Shown one piece after another: positions 5,388 to 7,089 of a stretch of 7,089 bases of DNA. The notes under the pieces were generated by a model. The model was not told the DNA's origin, searched no databases, and was given only the letters and a program-made list of their open reading frames with translations. Both the position numbers and the translations under genes were made by a program. Within the stretch, counting starts at the first letter, position 1. Each line of letters starts with the position of its first letter. The stretch is from Chloroflexia bacterium. Its GTDB lineage: Bacteria > Chloroflexota > Chloroflexia > Thermomicrobiales > JALYUS01. The stretch covers positions 1 through 7,089 of the forward strand of contig JAICJW010000239.1 of assembly GCA_025928215.1 (NCBI GenBank), given 5' to 3'.

Positions 5388-6425
5388 ATGGGTACACGTA
5401 ATGGATTCCGCGTCGGCGTTATCGGGGTCGGCGTGATGGGGGAGCGGCATACGCGGGTCTACAGCACATTGCCTGGGGTCGCCTCGGTCGGCGTATACGA
5501 CGCCGACAGCCAGCGAGCGCGGCGTGTCGCCGCGCAGTATGGAGCGCGGGCATTCATGTCGCTTGACGCCCTTATTGACTGGGCGGACGCGATCAGCGTC
5601 GTGACGCCAACGCAGTCGCACGTTGAACTCGCGCTCCGCTGCATGCGGAGTGGTGTGCATGTCCTGGTCGAAAAACCGCTCGCAGAGAGTGTCGCCCATA
5701 GCGAGACGATCGTGCGCGCCGGGCAGGAATATGGGTGCATTGTCCAGGTGGGGCATATTGAGCGGTTCAACCCGACCATCGCACAACTCCGGCTTATTCC
5801 CCAGGCAAAGAAGCCGCTTGCGGTGACGATTCGCCGTATGAGTCCGTTCGACCCGCGCAATACGACCGTTGACGTTATCTTCGACCTGATGATTCACGAC
5901 CTTGACCTCGCGCTTGATCTCTATGGACCGAAGATTATCGAGATGCAGGCGTACGGATTAAGCGCGCGGACAAATGCCATAGATCATGCCGTTCTCAACT
6001 TCTCTATCCATGGCGGCCCGCTCGTGACGATTGTCGCCTCCCGGGTTACAGAGCAAAAAGTCCGGCACATCGAAATCGTCGCGGATGGTCATTACATCGA
6101 GGCGGACCTGCTCAATAAACGAATCAGCATTCATCGTCACACCACCCCGCACTATACGGCCACGTCCGACGCGGTGACGTATCGCCAGGAGTCCCTAATT
6201 GAGCAAATCCATGTCCCGGCTGTTGAGCCGTTGGCGCTCGAACTCGACAATTTCCTCACCTGTATCCGGACAGGTACGCGGCCAATCGTCGAGGGGGAAG
6301 ACGGACTCAGAGCGGTGATGTATGCAACGAAGGTGCGTGAACTCATTGATGCACGAGCGGCATGGCCGCAGCCGCTCGCCATGTCAGGAGCCGTCGTACA
6401 GGAGGGGCAGCAATGGGCACAATGA
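5388..6425 (+). CDS. Gfo/Idh/MocA-family NAD(P)-dependent oxidoreductase, probable sugar-nucleotide dehydrogenase
   Basis: The 345-residue cytoplasmic protein begins with a Rossmann domain: GVIGVGVMGERH (10-21) is the dinucleotide-binding loop and VYDAD (36-40) ends the second strand. The family's EKP motif is at 95-97 in VLVEKPLAES. The C-terminal domain has FDLMIHDLDLAL (165-176), with H170 as the likely catalytic base. VGHIERFNP (121-129) is a stretch I associate with UDP-GlcNAc/UDP-GlcNAcA 3-dehydrogenases of the WlbA/GnnA kind, so oxidation of a UDP-sugar at C3 is the leading guess. No matching 3-aminotransferase is in the window; it may lie outside, or the enzyme may do another sugar redox step. 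The start at 5388 leaves 4 bases after the GT-C stop, and the 3' end overlaps the GT2 gene by 13 bases, so the three genes are almost certainly one transcription unit. Confidence 0.8.
   Translation: MGTRNGFRVGVIGVGVMGERHTRVYSTLPGVASVGVYDADSQRARRVAAQYGARAFMSLDALIDWADAISVVTPTQSHVELALRCMRSGVHVLVEKPLAESVAHSETIVRAGQEYGCIVQVGHIERFNPTIAQLRLIPQAKKPLAVTIRRMSPFDPRNTTVDVIFDLMIHDLDLALDLYGPKIIEMQAYGLSARTNAIDHAVLNFSIHGGPLVTIVASRVTEQKVRHIEIVADGHYIEADLLNKRISIHRHTTPHYTATSDAVTYRQESLIEQIHVPAVEPLALELDNFLTCIRTGTRPIVEGEDGLRAVMYATKVRELIDARAAWPQPLAMSGAVVQEGQQWAQ
6401..6407 (+). promoter_or_regulatory. Ribosome binding site of the GT2 gene
   Basis: GGAGGGG inside the end of the oxidoreductase gene lies 5 bases before the ATG at 6413 and 14 bases before the alternative in-frame ATG at 6422, so 6413 is preferred. 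The alternative would form a classical ATGA overlap. Confidence 0.65.
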
Positions 6426-7089
6426 TCGGGCGTCTCCACGAAACGCGGATCGCGGTATCACTCGTCATCCCCTGCTGTAACGAGGCGGATGGCCTGCCGG
6501 CGCTCGAAGCCGTCCTCCCGCCCCTGATCGCGCGCCTGGCCGATCGCGGCGCGGTCGAAACGATTCTGATTGACGATGGGAGTACGGACGAGACCTGGCC
6601 CTTGCTACAACAACTCGCCATACGTGTGCCGGATGTCCACCTCATCCGTCACCGAATGAATTATGGGCTAGGTGCCGCGTTACGCACCGGATTCTCCCAC
6701 GCGCGCGGCGACATCGTCGTGACGACCGATGCCGATGGAACGTATCCCTTTGAGGAGATCCCCGCGCTCCTATCATGCCTCACCCCTGAGACTGCCATCG
6801 TCACTGCGTCGCCGTATCATCCAAATGGTGGCGTGGATGGCGTGCCGCCGTGGCGGCTCTTTCTGAGCAAGGGCGCGTCGCGCTGCTATCGGATCGCCCT
6901 CCGCGGGCACGATTCCACAGTGCATACCTACACAAGCCTCTTTCGCGCGTACCGGCGTGAAGTGCTGCCGTATGTTATGCCAGAGCACGAAGGGTTTCTC
7001 GCCGTTGCGGAGATCCTCGTACGCGGGATATTGACGGGATTCACCGTCGCGGAATATCCGACCGTGTTGCGCGCGCGGCGCTACGGGCA
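6413..7089 (+). CDS. Family 2 glycosyltransferase, polyprenyl-phosphate sugar synthase-like, 3' end beyond window
   Basis: The visible 225 residues form a GT-A domain: SLVIPCCNEADGL (16-28) as the nucleotide-sugar-binding first strand, ILIDDGSTDET (51-61), NYGLGAALRTGF (83-94), and TTDADGTYP (104-112) carrying the metal-binding DxD, D106 and D108. An RARRYG near the visible end resembles the RxxG(xSK) of dolichol-phosphate mannose synthases. The protein therefore probably transfers a hexose or related sugar from a nucleotide donor to polyprenyl phosphate at the inner membrane face, making the donor that a GT-C enzyme uses outside. The CCNEADG stretch replaces the more usual YNEEEN. The window cuts the gene, so I cannot tell whether C-terminal membrane segments or a GtrA-like domain follow. 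The start at 6413 overlaps the oxidoreductase stop by 13 bases. Plain glycan-chain GT2 activity is the alternative. Confidence 0.8.
   Translation, partial: MGTMIGRLHETRIAVSLVIPCCNEADGLPALEAVLPPLIARLADRGAVETILIDDGSTDETWPLLQQLAIRVPDVHLIRHRMNYGLGAALRTGFSHARGDIVVTTDADGTYPFEEIPALLSCLTPETAIVTASPYHPNGGVDGVPPWRLFLSKGASRCYRIALRGHDSTVHTYTSLFRAYRREVLPYVMPEHEGFLAVAEILVRGILTGFTVAEYPTVLRARRYG

Noticed and set aside
5241..5897. 218-codon open frame on the minus strand
   Set aside because: It is antisense to the oxidoreductase and the GT-C end; its translation is Arg/His-rich and matches no family I know.

Overview
The window is GC-rich, densely coding bacterial DNA holding two gene sets transcribed away from a 285-base intergenic region (3491-3775). 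I see no rRNA, tRNA, CRISPR array, transposase or phage gene. The gene content is for cell-surface carbohydrate. The style of the GT-C enzyme and of the secreted amidotransferase/deacetylase-like protein resembles Chloroflexota, possibly Thermomicrobia-like, but that placement is an inference from remembered family style and is weak.

Left side, minus strand: a D-glycero-D-manno-heptose set in the order kinase (hddA, 3490-2420), phosphoheptose isomerase (gmhA, 2420-1803) and heptose-bisphosphate phosphatase (gmhB, 1843-1202). The genes overlap by 1 and 41 bases, and each has a GGGAGG ribosome binding site. Together they would turn sedoheptulose 7-phosphate into D-glycero-alpha-D-manno-heptose 1-phosphate, the precursor of GDP-heptose. 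The guanylyltransferase (HddC type) that would finish the pathway is not in the window. After a 118-base gap on the same strand comes a secreted protein (1083 to beyond base 1) with an amidotransferase-like N-terminal domain and a polysaccharide-deacetylase-like region; its C-terminus is cut by the window edge.

Right side, plus strand: a tightly packed set of a membrane GT-C glycosyltransferase of the GT39/ArnT type (3776-5383), a Gfo/Idh/MocA sugar-nucleotide oxidoreductase (5388-6425) and a family 2 glycosyltransferase of the polyprenyl-phosphate-sugar synthase type (6413 to beyond the right edge). A GT2 enzyme that loads sugar onto polyprenyl phosphate and a GT-C enzyme that uses such a donor outside the membrane make a plausible functional pair.

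The most distinctive non-coding signal is a cluster of six CTGACA/TGTCAG half-sites, forming three inverted repeats, at 3622-3735 between the divergent gene sets. It looks like an operator array for an unidentified regulator that could control both sides.
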